64,000 nt of DNA from Picosynechococcus sp. PCC 7002 (GTDB lineage: Bacteria; Cyanobacteriota; Cyanobacteriia; Cyanobacteriales; MRBY01): NCBI RefSeq assembly GCF_963860125.1, contig NZ_CAWLFA010000001.1, forward strand, positions 868,001 through 932,000, read 5' to 3'. The position numbers and the translations under genes are program-made. Below, in pieces: positions 1-8,763 of the stretch (the first letter of the stretch is position 1; each line of letters opens with the position of its first letter). The notes under the pieces were generated by a model. That model saw nothing but the letters and a program-made list of their open reading frames with translations, searched no databases and was not told where the DNA came from.

Positions 1-408
1 AACGGTGATCGTCGCCATGATGACCCCAGTAATCCAAGTCAGCTCACGGGGACGTTTAAAGCCACCGGTGAGGTACACCCGGAAAATGTGAAGAATCATC
101 ATCAAGACCATCATGCTGGCAGACCAACGGTGGATCGAACGGATCAACCACCCGAAGTTCACTTCATTCATGATGTATTGAACGGAAGTAAATGCCTCTG
201 CTACGGTGGGTTTGTAGTAGAAGGTCATTGCGAATCCAGTGGCGAACTGGATAATGAAACAGGTAAGGGTAATACCACCCAGACAATAGAAGATATTGAC
301 GTGGGGGGGAACGTATTTACTAGAAATGTCGTCAGAGATCGCTTGGATTTCTAGTCGTTCGTTAAACCACTTATATAATTTGGAGTCGGTAACTTCTTTT
401 GTAAACAT
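1..408 (-). CDS. petB: cytochrome b6 (PetB), truncated at window edge
   Basis: Cytochrome b6 is the haem-binding core subunit of the thylakoid cytochrome b6f complex, which oxidises plastoquinol and passes electrons to plastocyanin or cytochrome c6. Reading the minus strand from the ATG at 408 gives 136 open codons that run off the left edge. The protein begins MFTKEVTDSKLYKWFNERL and continues through the typical first helix (CLGGITLTCFIIQFATGF) and the RSIHRWSASMMVLMMILH segment that carries haem-ligand histidines. Only the N-terminal part is present. It is divergent from ctpA, with 230 nt between the two starts. The same petB/ctpA arrangement is known from Synechococcus PCC 7002. Identification is certain; the 3' end and a following petD lie outside the window. 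Confidence 0.97.
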   Translation of the reverse strand, partial: MFTKEVTDSKLYKWFNERLEIQAISDDISSKYVPPHVNIFYCLGGITLTCFIIQFATGFAMTFYYKPTVAEAFTSVQYIMNEVNFGWLIRSIHRWSASMMVLMMILHIFRVYLTGGFKRPRELTWITGVIMATITV

Positions 409-594
409 GAAGCCTGATTAGAAACGAAAAATCTCTTTACAAAAATGTAACACAGCTTGCTCTGTCAAGTGGTGAAGTAACAGGATTATCGGGCTTTTTG
501 GCGGATATGACCCTAATGGCGTCAGGGCAAATTTTTATGGACGGCGATCGCCCCAGGATAACCTCAAAAACCGTCAAAGGGCTGTTAATTTCGC

Positions 595-600
595 TATAGT
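595..600 (+). promoter_or_regulatory. candidate -10 box of ctpA
   Basis: TATAGT lies 38 nt upstream of the ctpA start. No convincing -35 hexamer is visible at the usual spacing. Inference from consensus only. Confidence 0.3.
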
Positions 601-638
601 GTTAAAAATAATCAAGTATTTTTCATAAAACTCGACGG

Positions 639-1883
639 ATGCTGAGAAAACGTTTACAGGCTGGTCTTTGCAGTCTTTTGCTGGTGTTGGTATTGGTCTT
701 TGGGCCTATGGAGCGGGCGATCGCCTTTACCGACGAACAAGATTTACTGCTCCAGGCCTGGCGTTACGTCAGTCAAGCCTACGTCGATGAAACCTTTAAT
801 CACCAAAATTGGTGGCTCATCCGGCAAAAATTCCTGAAGCGGCCCCTCAAAACCCGCGACGAAGCCTATGAAGCTGTGGGTGAAATGTTGGCCCTCCTCG
901 ATGATCCCTACACGCGTCTATTGCGCCCAGAGCAGTACCGCAGCCTAAAAGTCAGTACCTCTGGTGAACTGTCGGGGGTCGGTTTACAGATCAATGTCAA
1001 TCCAGAAGTCGATGTTTTAGAAGTGATTTTGCCCTTGCCTGGCTCCCCAGCAGAAGCGGCGGGCATTGAAGCCAAGGATCAAATCTTAGCCATTGATGGC
1101 ATTGACACCCGCAATATTGGCCTTGAGGAGGCGGCGGCAAGAATGCGTGGCAAAAAAGGCAGCACCGTTTCTCTCACCGTAAAATCTCCGAAAACAGACA
1201 CGGTACGCACCGTCAAAGTGACCCGCGACACCATTGCCTTAAATCCTGTCTATGACAAATTGGACGAAAAAAATGGCGAAAAAGTGGGTTACATTCGCCT
1301 CAATCAATTCAGTGCCAACGCCAAAACAGAAATTATCAAATCCCTGAATCAGTTGCAAAAACAGGGGGCTGACCGCTATGTCCTCGACCTGCGCAATAAT
1401 CCCGGTGGTTTACTCCAGGCTGGCATCGAGATCGCGCGCCTCTGGCTTGATCAAGAAACCATTGTGTACACGGTCAACCGCCAAGGGATTTTTGAAAGTT
1501 ACAGTGCTGTGGGCCAACCCCTCACCGATGCGCCCCTGGTTGTCCTCGTGAATCAAGCGACCGCTAGCGCCAGTGAAATTTTAGCTGGGGCACTCCAAGA
1601 CAATGGCCGGGCGATGCTCGTGGGGGAAAAAACCTTTGGGAAAGGGCTGATTCAATCGCTGTTTGAATTGCCGGATGGGGCAGGTATGGCCGTTACCGTC
1701 GCGAAATATGAAACCCCCCTCCACCATGACATTAACAAGTTAGGGATTATGCCCGATGAGGTGGTGCCCCAAGAGCCGATCGGCTATGCAATGATGGGGA
1801 GTGAGACGGATCTGCAATATCAAGCCGCCCTCGATCTATTGACCCAAGACCAGGCGATCGCCCAAATTTCCCAAGCTTCCTAA
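639..1883 (+). CDS. ctpA: carboxyl-terminal processing protease CtpA (S41 family)
   Basis: CtpA is the lumenal serine protease that removes the C-terminal extension of the photosystem II D1 precursor so that the Mn4CaO5 cluster can assemble. The 414-residue product has an N-terminal hydrophobic export signal (residues about 9-29, ending near FGPMERAIAF), a PDZ domain (about 103-190) and the S41 catalytic core. The predicted Ser/Lys dyad is Ser310 in the TASASEIL motif and Lys335 in GEKTFGKG, with the 25-residue spacing seen in plant D1 protease and E. coli Tsp. A possible -10 element (TATAGT) lies at 595-600. The gene is divergent from petB, and its TAA stop overlaps the stop of the converging transporter gene by 4 nt. 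Confidence 0.95.
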   Translation: MLRKRLQAGLCSLLLVLVLVFGPMERAIAFTDEQDLLLQAWRYVSQAYVDETFNHQNWWLIRQKFLKRPLKTRDEAYEAVGEMLALLDDPYTRLLRPEQYRSLKVSTSGELSGVGLQINVNPEVDVLEVILPLPGSPAEAAGIEAKDQILAIDGIDTRNIGLEEAAARMRGKKGSTVSLTVKSPKTDTVRTVKVTRDTIALNPVYDKLDEKNGEKVGYIRLNQFSANAKTEIIKSLNQLQKQGADRYVLDLRNNPGGLLQAGIEIARLWLDQETIVYTVNRQGIFESYSAVGQPLTDAPLVVLVNQATASASEILAGALQDNGRAMLVGEKTFGKGLIQSLFELPDGAGMAVTVAKYETPLHHDINKLGIMPDEVVPQEPIGYAMMGSETDLQYQAALDLLTQDQAIAQISQAS

Positions 1884-3322
1884 ACCGTTGAATCGACCAC
1901 CGAAGGCTCTGCCATTTGCTGTGGTGATGTTTTTAGACCCGCTAATTGTTTTGCCTCCGTCGGCACAAATAACATCAAAGCCGCTGCAATCACGAGAAAA
2001 CTTCCCCCCAAGACCACAGCAGTCAGTCGATTATCCTGGAGCCAATGTTCCATGATCCAGCCAAAGCCTAGGGAAACGGCAATTTCTGGTAGCACAATAA
2101 AAAAGTTAAAAATGCCCTGGTAAATGCCCCGTCTTTGGGTCGGTAAAGCGTAGGTCAAAATGGCATAGGGGATCGCTTGGGCACTGGCCCAGGCCAAGCC
2201 AAAACCAACCATCGAAGGCAAAAGCAGCCAGGGTTGCTGAATTTTTAAGAGGGCAATCAGACTAAAGCCGCCACACAAAAGACAAATGATGTGGATCACC
2301 TTGCGACCAAGGCGACGGGTTAACCAGGGTAACAGGAACGAGAAAGGAATACAGACGGCATTAAACACCGCAAAACAAAGCCCTGCCCATTCAATGCCTT
2401 GGTTATAGAGGGTTGACTGAATATCCACAGCCCCGAAAATATTCCGGGCTACCGCTGGCGGGAAGTAAATAAAAAAACAAAAAATTCCTAACCAGGTAAA
2501 AATTTGCACCCAAGCAAGTCGATACATCGTCGGTGGCATTTGTCCCAACACTTGCCAGGTTTCACTGAAACTCTGGCGGATACCACCCCGTTTTTCCTTG
2601 AGTTGGTCGAAGCGGTCTAAATCCGGAGGGGGAGATTCTGAGGTGGTCAGCACCGTCCACAGTACAGTGGTGAGAAAAAGCCCGGCACCAATATAAAAAG
2701 ACCAGGTGACAGATTGGGGAATTTGCTGATCTGGGCCAGTGGTGGAATTGACAGCAAATAAGTGACTCAGGAGCCAAGGCAACATCGAAGCGGCGATCGC
2801 CCCTAGCCCAACCATCACGCTCTGCATGGCAAACCCTTTTGTCCGTTGCTGCTGGGGCAGTAAATCGCCAACGAAAGCCCGAAACGGCACCATACTCGTA
2901 TTGGCACTGGTATCTAAGATCCACAGGAGTCCCGCCGCCATCCAAAGGCTGCCACATTGGGGCATAAGGACTAACGCCATGGACGCTAAGATGGCCCCCA
3001 CGAGAATGTAAGGGCGACGGCGTCCCAGGGGAGTCCAAGTGTAATCACTTAAATTGCCAATGATCGGTTGTACCAAAAGACCCGTTAGGGGGGCCGCCAA
3101 CCAAAGAATCGGAATACTGTGGGCACTGGCGCCGAGATGTTCAAAAATAGAGCTCATATTGGCCATCTGCAGGCCCCAACCAAACTGAATTCCCAGGAAG
3201 CCAATGCTCATGTTCCACAGTTGCCAGGCATTAAACTCTTGTTTTTGTTGCGGGGAATTGTCCGTTGAGGGGGTTGCGATGGTTGGATTTTGGGAAGATT
3301 TTTCTTCCCCAGTAAAAGCCAT
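1880..3322 (-). CDS. MFS transporter of the SLC45/GPH (sucrose/maltose symporter-like) type
   Basis: This 480-residue protein shows about twelve hydrophobic segments and belongs to the major facilitator superfamily. The loop after the second helix reads NLSDYTWTPLGRRRPYILVG, and the GRRRP signature is typical of plant sucrose transporters and animal SLC45 proteins. That makes proton-coupled uptake or export of sucrose, maltose or a related sugar the most likely role. The first 35 residues are polar and cytoplasmic. The substrate cannot be read from sequence. A sucrose-metabolism cluster occurs 44 kb away in the same window, but the two are not linked. The gene converges on ctpA with a 4-nt overlap of stop codons. 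Confidence 0.8.
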   Translation of the reverse strand: MAFTGEEKSSQNPTIATPSTDNSPQQKQEFNAWQLWNMSIGFLGIQFGWGLQMANMSSIFEHLGASAHSIPILWLAAPLTGLLVQPIIGNLSDYTWTPLGRRRPYILVGAILASMALVLMPQCGSLWMAAGLLWILDTSANTSMVPFRAFVGDLLPQQQRTKGFAMQSVMVGLGAIAASMLPWLLSHLFAVNSTTGPDQQIPQSVTWSFYIGAGLFLTTVLWTVLTTSESPPPDLDRFDQLKEKRGGIRQSFSETWQVLGQMPPTMYRLAWVQIFTWLGIFCFFIYFPPAVARNIFGAVDIQSTLYNQGIEWAGLCFAVFNAVCIPFSFLLPWLTRRLGRKVIHIICLLCGGFSLIALLKIQQPWLLLPSMVGFGLAWASAQAIPYAILTYALPTQRRGIYQGIFNFFIVLPEIAVSLGFGWIMEHWLQDNRLTAVVLGGSFLVIAAALMLFVPTEAKQLAGLKTSPQQMAEPSVVDSTV

Positions 3323-3452
3323 ATAAAATTCTCCAGTTGCCGAGCGATCGCCCTATGGGTGAAGTTGAGGACTAGAGGACCATCGCCCATTGGTTGTCAT
3401 AATTTCATTCTAGCGGCCCAACTTGGTCGCCCCAGGGAAATCGCTTTAATGC

Positions 3453-3641
3453 TTAGGAGTGAAATGCTTGATCAATGTGGGACTGGGCAAAAACGCTGAT
3501 CGTTGTCGGGAGCATCTCCACCATCGGCGCGGGTTTCATTTCGCCGCGAAAATCTAGAATTTGGACGAGCAGTAAATAGGCGATCGCCAACAAAAGAGAA
3601 ATCGCTCCGGTAATAATAGCGGTCAGTTTTCCGCGTTGCAT
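3453..3641 (-). CDS. small conserved single-pass membrane protein
   Basis: A 62-residue protein with one membrane segment at about residues 5-28 (LTAIITGAISLLLAIAYLLL), followed by a VQILDFRGEMKPAP stretch and a short soluble tail. The gene has its own start 80 nt from, and divergent to, rpmB. Its shape resembles small uncharacterised membrane proteins often found next to rpmB in cyanobacteria; that comparison is from memory and not verified. The function is unknown, and no catalytic or binding motif is visible. It is too short to exclude entirely a chance reading frame, but the clean TM topology and the divergent promoter space argue that it is real. Confidence 0.65.
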   Translation of the reverse strand: MQRGKLTAIITGAISLLLAIAYLLLVQILDFRGEMKPAPMVEMLPTTISVFAQSHIDQAFHS

Positions 3642-3720
3642 GAATTTGGCCTCGCTTCGTTAATGCATTATGATTGTAGATTGGATTACTTATTATAAAA
3701 ATTGCTAGGAGATCTTTCGT

Positions 3721-3957
3721 ATGTCCCGTAAGTGCCAGATTACCGGCAAGAAAGCCAATAATGCGATGGCGGTGTCCCACTCCCACCGTCGGACGAAAAA
3801 GCTACAAGAAGTTAATTTGCAGTGGAAAAGAGTCTGGTGGCCCGAAGGCAATCGCTTTGTCCGCCTACGTCTTTCCACCAAAGCCATCAAAACCCTTGAA
3901 AAGAAAGGCATCGATGCCATGGCTAGAGAAGCTGGTATCAACCTTAACAAACTCTAA
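3721..3957 (+). CDS. rpmB: 50S ribosomal protein L28 (bL28)
   Basis: A 78-residue basic protein starting MSRKCQITGKKANNAMAVSH, the classical L28 N-terminus, and ending in the conserved KGIDAMAREAGINLNKL tail. L28 is a component of the large ribosomal subunit near the exit-site region. A Shine-Dalgarno sequence (AGGAGA, 3707-3712) precedes the ATG. A good intrinsic terminator follows at 3991-4035, so it looks monocistronic. Confidence 0.97.
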   Translation: MSRKCQITGKKANNAMAVSHSHRRTKKLQEVNLQWKRVWWPEGNRFVRLRLSTKAIKTLEKKGIDAMAREAGINLNKL

Positions 3958-3990
3958 GGTCAAAAACGCCAGTTCTTTATTACTTTCACC

Positions 3991-4035
3991 AGACTTCCAT
4001 GGGTTGCTATGGAGGTCTTCTTTATTTATTTCTAA
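3991..4035 (+). terminator. rho-independent terminator of rpmB
   Basis: The arms AGACTTCCAT and ATGGAGGTCT form a 10-bp stem with one G-U pair around an 8-nt loop. The T-rich tract TCTTTATTTATTTCT follows directly. Confidence 0.8.
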
Positions 4036-4108
4036 ATTTTAAAAAATTCAGTTCTTTTTCGCATCTCACCACTTCGCCACTATACTAGCCAACAATTCAA
4101 GTCAACAC

Positions 4109-4130
4109 AAAAAAGAGGGGCGATCGCCCC
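4109..4130 (-). terminator. terminator of sqdB built on a HIP1 palindrome
   Basis: On the minus strand GGGGCGATCGCCCC can fold into a 5-bp G/C stem with a GATC loop and is followed by TCTTTTTTG. It lies 30 nt beyond the sqdB stop. The hairpin contains a complete HIP1 octamer. Confidence 0.65.
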
Positions 4131-4159
4131 CCATTACGCCAAAATTTAATTAAACCTAT

Positions 4160-5362
4160 CTAGACCTTTGCATGGACTTTCAGCGGTTCTGCGGTCGCAT
4201 TTTGGTTCCACTTAGAAGTACAGAGGATTCGGGAGCGATCGCAGCGATCCACATATTTCTTCGCGATTTCTGTGACCTCTAACATCAATCCCTTATCGAG
4301 CTTGGTCGGTTCTAGGCCCATATCGAGGAAACACTGATTATCTACATACAGTTCGTTTTCTGCTGCTTCATTCCGGGGATTTTCTAAATATTGAATTTCC
4401 GCCCCAGCGATATTCGCCACCATCTGCGCCAGATCCCGGACGCGGTGGGTTTCCGTCATCTGGTTGAGAATTTTGACCCGTTCCCCTTTCGCCGGAGGAT
4501 TACTGATCGCCAGTTCAACACAACGCACCGTATCTTGAATATGAATAAAAGCACGGGTTTGGCCGCCAGTACCATGGACAGTCAGCGGATGGCCTACGGC
4601 TGCCTGCATCAAAAAGCGATTCAGCACGGTGCCATAGTCGCCATCATAATCAAAGCGGTTGATGAGCCGCTCGTCCATTGCTGTTTCTGCGGTGTTCGTA
4701 CCCCAAACAATCCCTTGGTGCAAGTCAGTGACGCGGACTTGGTCATTTTTGTTGTAGTAGGCAAAAAATAGTTGATCCTGGGTTTTGGTCATGTGATAGA
4801 TGCTGCCAGGATTTGCTGGGTGCAGAATTTGCTTCTCGATCACTTTGCCTTCTTCGGTGACCACTTGAACATCGAGGTAGCCTTCGGGGATCTTCATCCC
4901 AGCGGTACCGTAACCATAGACCCCCATGGTGCCGAGGTGTACCACGTGGATATCAAGGCCGGATTCTACAATGGCACAAAGTACGTTATTGGTTCCGTTT
5001 AGATTGTTATCGACGGTATAACGCTTGTGCTTGGGAGACTTCATGGAGTAAGGCGCGGCCCGCTGTTCGGCGAAGTGAACGACCACATCCGGTTGATAGT
5101 CAACGAATAGCTTGAGAAGCTGGTCATATTCGTGGGCAATATCGAAGTTGAAGAACTGAATTGTTTTGCCAGTGAGTTCTTTCCATGCTCTGAGCCTGAC
5201 CGACATTGGGCTAATCGGCGTCAGTGATGTTACTTCCAGTTCGTTATCAATATTTCTTCTGGAAAGGTTATCAACAATAACAACATCATGACCTGTTTTC
5301 GACAGATGCAATGCTGTGGGCCAGCCGCAAAACCCATCTCCACCCAGAACAATAATTTTCAT
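4160..5362 (-). CDS. sqdB: UDP-sulfoquinovose synthase (SqdB)
   Basis: SqdB converts UDP-glucose and sulfite into UDP-sulfoquinovose, the head-group donor for the thylakoid sulfolipid SQDG. The 400-residue protein is an extended short-chain dehydrogenase. An NAD-binding GGDGFCGW motif sits at residues 7-14, followed by the SQD1-specific region IDNELEVTSLTPISPM and a Y-x3-K catalytic pair in IYHMTKTQDQ. Length and motifs match the family throughout. A strong Shine-Dalgarno (AAGGAG on the minus strand) sits just before the ATG. It appears monocistronic, with its own terminator. sqdX, the glycosyltransferase partner, is not adjacent. Confidence 0.96.
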   Translation of the reverse strand: MKIIVLGGDGFCGWPTALHLSKTGHDVVIVDNLSRRNIDNELEVTSLTPISPMSVRLRAWKELTGKTIQFFNFDIAHEYDQLLKLFVDYQPDVVVHFAEQRAAPYSMKSPKHKRYTVDNNLNGTNNVLCAIVESGLDIHVVHLGTMGVYGYGTAGMKIPEGYLDVQVVTEEGKVIEKQILHPANPGSIYHMTKTQDQLFFAYYNKNDQVRVTDLHQGIVWGTNTAETAMDERLINRFDYDGDYGTVLNRFLMQAAVGHPLTVHGTGGQTRAFIHIQDTVRCVELAISNPPAKGERVKILNQMTETHRVRDLAQMVANIAGAEIQYLENPRNEAAENELYVDNQCFLDMGLEPTKLDKGLMLEVTEIAKKYVDRCDRSRILCTSKWNQNATAEPLKVHAKV

Positions 5363-5735
5363 GGATTCAACTCCTTAGGTTTTTTATTTTGGTGCTTTAA
5401 AAAGTAATGTGCATGGTGTGTACTCCCGGAAAATTTTTTGGGGTTCATGGTACGCCATACATATATTCCCGAGTTTGTAGAAAAGGATGACTTCAAAGGG
5501 GATGTCGGGTATTTGGATCAAAACAAAATGCTCGAAATTAAAGCAAATCGTTGAAATCATCCCACATTATAGACGGTTGGGTCGTTCCCTGAGATCATCT
5601 TGCACGGGGTTAATGGACTTTTAATCCAGGCTAGCATAGGGATAAATCGCTGTTAATCTGGGCTTAAAACCTAGGGGCTGACAAATTATAGGCAAGGCGA
5701 TCGCCACCTAATGCCTTTGGACTAGCGCCTTTCGA
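5363..5735. other. 373-nt intergenic region between the MASE1 diguanylate cyclase gene and sqdB
   Basis: Both flanking genes are on the minus strand, so this holds the end of the cyclase transcript and the sqdB leader. A TATAAT lies on the minus strand at 5567-5572, about 205 nt before the sqdB start, and a second one near 5685. One HIP1 site is at 5697. No ORF with coding character and no tRNA were seen. Confidence 0.5.
5567..5572 (-). promoter_or_regulatory. candidate -10 box of sqdB
   Basis: A perfect TATAAT on the minus strand. The -35 region at 17-nt spacing does not match consensus, and the implied 5' leader of about 200 nt is long. Assignment is tentative. Confidence 0.3.
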
Positions 5736-7286
5736 CTAGGGCAAATGGGGAAACTCAGACTCTCCGGCGACAACAATGCGATTACGCCCCTGTTGTTTGG
5801 CTAAATAGAGGGCTTGGTCAGCTTTTTTCACAAACGTTAGGGGTTTTTCCTGGCTCTGGGGGATACCACTGACAACACCAAGGCTGACGGTAACAATTGC
5901 CTCATTTATCTCCGTTGCATTGTGGGCAATCTGAAGCTCTAAAACAGTTCGTCGAATCCGCTTGGCGACGATGGTTGCGCCTTCCTGAGTCGTATTCGGT
6001 AAGACAACCACAAACTCCTCTCCCCCATAGCGGGCCACCAAATCTGCCGGTCGTTTGAGGAGGTGTTTCACTGCTTGGGCAATTTGAATCAGACATTCAT
6101 CTCCCTGTTGGTGACCATAGGAATCGTTGTAGCGCTTGAAGTAGTCCACATCAAAAAGAATTAAAGCGAGGGGTTTTTGCTCGCGGTAGAGACGATGCCA
6201 CTCCGCCGTGAGCCGTTGATTAAAACAACGTCGGTTGGCAATTTGAGTTAAACCGTCTAAATGGACTAATTTTTGTAATTCTTGGTTGGTCTGCCGGAGG
6301 AGTGCTTCACTACGACGTAATTCTTTTGTTCTTTCTAAAATGAGCTTTGTGGAATTATCCAGAGCTTTCTTTAGGGAAGTTTGGGCGCGGCTCCGTTCTT
6401 CCACGACCGCTGAGAGGAGCAGAGAACTGAGGGCAAATACCCCCATAAAGGACTGTAAAAACAATAAAGATTGATTTTGGGACTCTAAAACAAAGACACC
6501 CAAACCATGGGCAGTTGTATAAATAGCCAAGATAGAAACAATGCTGACCAATAGGCTTGACACAAAAGCACCGTAGCGAAACACTGTCCAATTTAAAATC
6601 AGCAGCAATAGGTAAGCAACGGGATAACTTTGAATAAAAATACTCCAGCTCACACTGATGAAAACAGCTAAAATCAGCAACATCTCGATGACATGGTAGG
6701 GGATTTTTCGGCTAAAAAAGTCCTTCCCCAGGAGAATTACCGGGGTGAAAATCAAGTGAGCTAAAGTGCTCGCCAGCCACCAAGTAAACCAATTTAAGCC
6801 ATACTGTCCCCATTCCATACGTTCTGCAAACACAATACTGGTGACACCAATAAATGCAGAGGCCATTGGCGAAAGGGTTGCAGCCGTGATGTAGGTTAAA
6901 ACGCCCCGAACTTGATTAAAAAAATGTCGGCTCTGGGAATATTTTTTCAGGATAAAACGGGCTAACAGAGGTTGTACTAAATTGCCAGCAATGCAACCAA
7001 AGTTGACCCAAAAGAAAGCCTGAATACTAATATTTGGATCCCGTTCGATCAAATCAAAAGAAATAACCCAAAGGGAACCTAGGGCAATACTCGGTAAGAT
7101 TTTATTGCCAAAAAGAAGAATTAAACCCAATGTCAATCCCGAAGGAAGCCATACTGAAGCGACGGTTCCCGGCAGGGTGGTAAAAATTAGACTGATTTCC
7201 GCGGTCCAGGCATAGGCGATCGCCAAGCAGATATTGAGGCCGAACCATCGCAGCCATCGACTGTGTAGCAGTCGGAGAAAATCCAT
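5736..7286 (-). CDS. membrane diguanylate cyclase, MASE1-GGDEF
   Basis: This 516-residue protein should make the second messenger c-di-GMP from two GTP. Residues about 10-300 form an eight-to-ten-helix MASE1 sensor domain, with the characteristic VASVWLPSGLTLGLILLFG and WFTWWLASTLAHLIFTPVILL stretches. A short coiled linker (about 300-340) leads into a GGDEF domain. The active-site motif is GGEEF at 421-425, with an intact inhibitory I-site RPAD (412-415) five residues before it. An active, feedback-inhibited cyclase is therefore predicted. No EAL domain is present. The ligand sensed by MASE1 is unknown. A second MASE1 protein, a hybrid kinase, lies at 27.1-29.3 kb. Confidence 0.9.
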   Translation of the reverse strand: MDFLRLLHSRWLRWFGLNICLAIAYAWTAEISLIFTTLPGTVASVWLPSGLTLGLILLFGNKILPSIALGSLWVISFDLIERDPNISIQAFFWVNFGCIAGNLVQPLLARFILKKYSQSRHFFNQVRGVLTYITAATLSPMASAFIGVTSIVFAERMEWGQYGLNWFTWWLASTLAHLIFTPVILLGKDFFSRKIPYHVIEMLLILAVFISVSWSIFIQSYPVAYLLLLILNWTVFRYGAFVSSLLVSIVSILAIYTTAHGLGVFVLESQNQSLLFLQSFMGVFALSSLLLSAVVEERSRAQTSLKKALDNSTKLILERTKELRRSEALLRQTNQELQKLVHLDGLTQIANRRCFNQRLTAEWHRLYREQKPLALILFDVDYFKRYNDSYGHQQGDECLIQIAQAVKHLLKRPADLVARYGGEEFVVVLPNTTQEGATIVAKRIRRTVLELQIAHNATEINEAIVTVSLGVVSGIPQSQEKPLTFVKKADQALYLAKQQGRNRIVVAGESEFPHLP

Positions 7287-7467
7287 AGTACCAGTAATTG
7301 GGGAGGAACGTTAACAAGAATTAAACAGCAAAAAGAAACTGGTTTCTACCAGCTCAAAATCGGTCTTCTAATAGGTTATCGGGGCTTAAAAAGATAGTCT
7401 GCGAAATAGGAATATAGTTATCATAGGTGAGAAATTGGGTTTCAAAAAATATGATTTTTATGAGTTT

Positions 7468-8709
7468 TTAAGGTGGAGAAAGACGGCGACGGCGTGGCAC
7501 TAAATGTCGCGGAATTTCCCAATATTGACTAGCTTGCCCAAGGGGATACCATAAAGCATCAGTTTGGGTAATATGAATTGTTTTTTGGGGGAGCAAATCC
7601 GGCTGAATGTCTAAGGTGTGAATAATTTCTTGGGCAATTTTTTGGGCCAAGAGCGGCAGCACGGCATTACCAATTTCCCGGAAGCCATGCCAAACCTTGC
7701 GATGAAACTGAAACCAATCGGGGAAGGTATGTAGGCGGGCAGCTTCGCGAATCGAAATACAGCGGGGCAGTTGGTAATGAATCGGCCTAGGAGCCGTAAA
7801 GGAGCCTTTTTCGGTGGGAGTGCCGGCCCGTAAAGTATTGCTGAGACCCTGGGCATCCAGCTTAAAGAGGCGACTAATGGCTTCTTTTTTGCCAGGGGGA
7901 GTGGCTCGGAAACGGGCTTGGATTTCGGGTTGATGCTGAGAACCAAGGTGGCCCCAGAGAAAATTAGGTTCTAGGTGGCGGGAATGGCAATGGCGAAACT
8001 GCTCATGGAGCGATCGCCCAAAGGTTCCCAAAGGTTCGGGGGGGACAATGCCCCGGTCAATGTCTGTAAAAACAGGGATAGTTTCTAAATCGGCGATCGC
8101 CTCGTGGACAGTAACATAGGGTGCTAGGCCGGGGCCATGGCTCGGCGCTGGATAGGCCACCGAGGGAACATCCCGACGATATCCCAAGAGAATTAAGCGT
8201 TTACGTCGTTGGGGAGCACCATAGTCAGCACCATTGAGCACCTGGGGGGGCAAAACATGGTAGCCAGCCTCACCTAAAGATTGGCAAAGCTGTTTTAGCA
8301 TCCCTTGGTGGCGTTGCCCAGTCAGGCCCTGGACATTTTCAAAAATGAAATATTTGGGTTGAATGTCCCGTAACAGACGGACATATTCAAAGATCAATTG
8401 ATTGCGCGGGTCACCCAATTGTCGTTTGCCCATCACCGAAAATCCCTGGCAGGGAGGGCCACCCGTGAGTAAATCAATGTCTGCCGTTGAATAGCCCCGC
8501 CGTTCGATGGCTTGGCGCATTTCTGGCCATTGCAGGTGGCGAATATCCCGGCAAAAGGTGACGCCATAGGGAAAATTTACTTCGTGAACGAGGGCATGGA
8601 CGGGATCAATCTCTACCGCTGCGACCACATCAAAGCCCGCCGCTTCTAGCCCCAGGGACATTCCGCCGCATCCGGCAAACAAATCAATGGCTAGGGGCCT
8701 TTGGTTCAC
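7468..8709 (-). CDS. orphan C5-cytosine DNA methyltransferase
   Basis: A 413-residue m5C methyltransferase with the motifs in canonical order. These are motif I DLFAGCGGMSLGLEAAGFD (from residue 9), motif IV GGPPCQGFS with nucleophile Cys87, motif VI ENV (124-126), motif VIII QRRKR (167-171), a variable target-recognition region, and a C-terminal motif X with GNAVLPLLAQ. No restriction endonuclease gene is adjacent; murD follows 54 nt upstream on the same strand. In Synechocystis PCC 6803 an orphan m5C enzyme (M.Ssp6803I) modifies CGATCG, the core of HIP1. Given about 90 HIP1 sites here, this gene is a candidate for that specificity, but the target cannot be read from sequence. Confidence 0.9.
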   Translation of the reverse strand: MNQRPLAIDLFAGCGGMSLGLEAAGFDVVAAVEIDPVHALVHEVNFPYGVTFCRDIRHLQWPEMRQAIERRGYSTADIDLLTGGPPCQGFSVMGKRQLGDPRNQLIFEYVRLLRDIQPKYFIFENVQGLTGQRHQGMLKQLCQSLGEAGYHVLPPQVLNGADYGAPQRRKRLILLGYRRDVPSVAYPAPSHGPGLAPYVTVHEAIADLETIPVFTDIDRGIVPPEPLGTFGRSLHEQFRHCHSRHLEPNFLWGHLGSQHQPEIQARFRATPPGKKEAISRLFKLDAQGLSNTLRAGTPTEKGSFTAPRPIHYQLPRCISIREAARLHTFPDWFQFHRKVWHGFREIGNAVLPLLAQKIAQEIIHTLDIQPDLLPQKTIHITQTDALWYPLGQASQYWEIPRHLVPRRRRLSPP

Positions 8710-8763
8710 AGTGCGCTCCCAGTAGGTGTTTGCAATTCTCTTTAATGCTAAAGGGTTTTGGCT

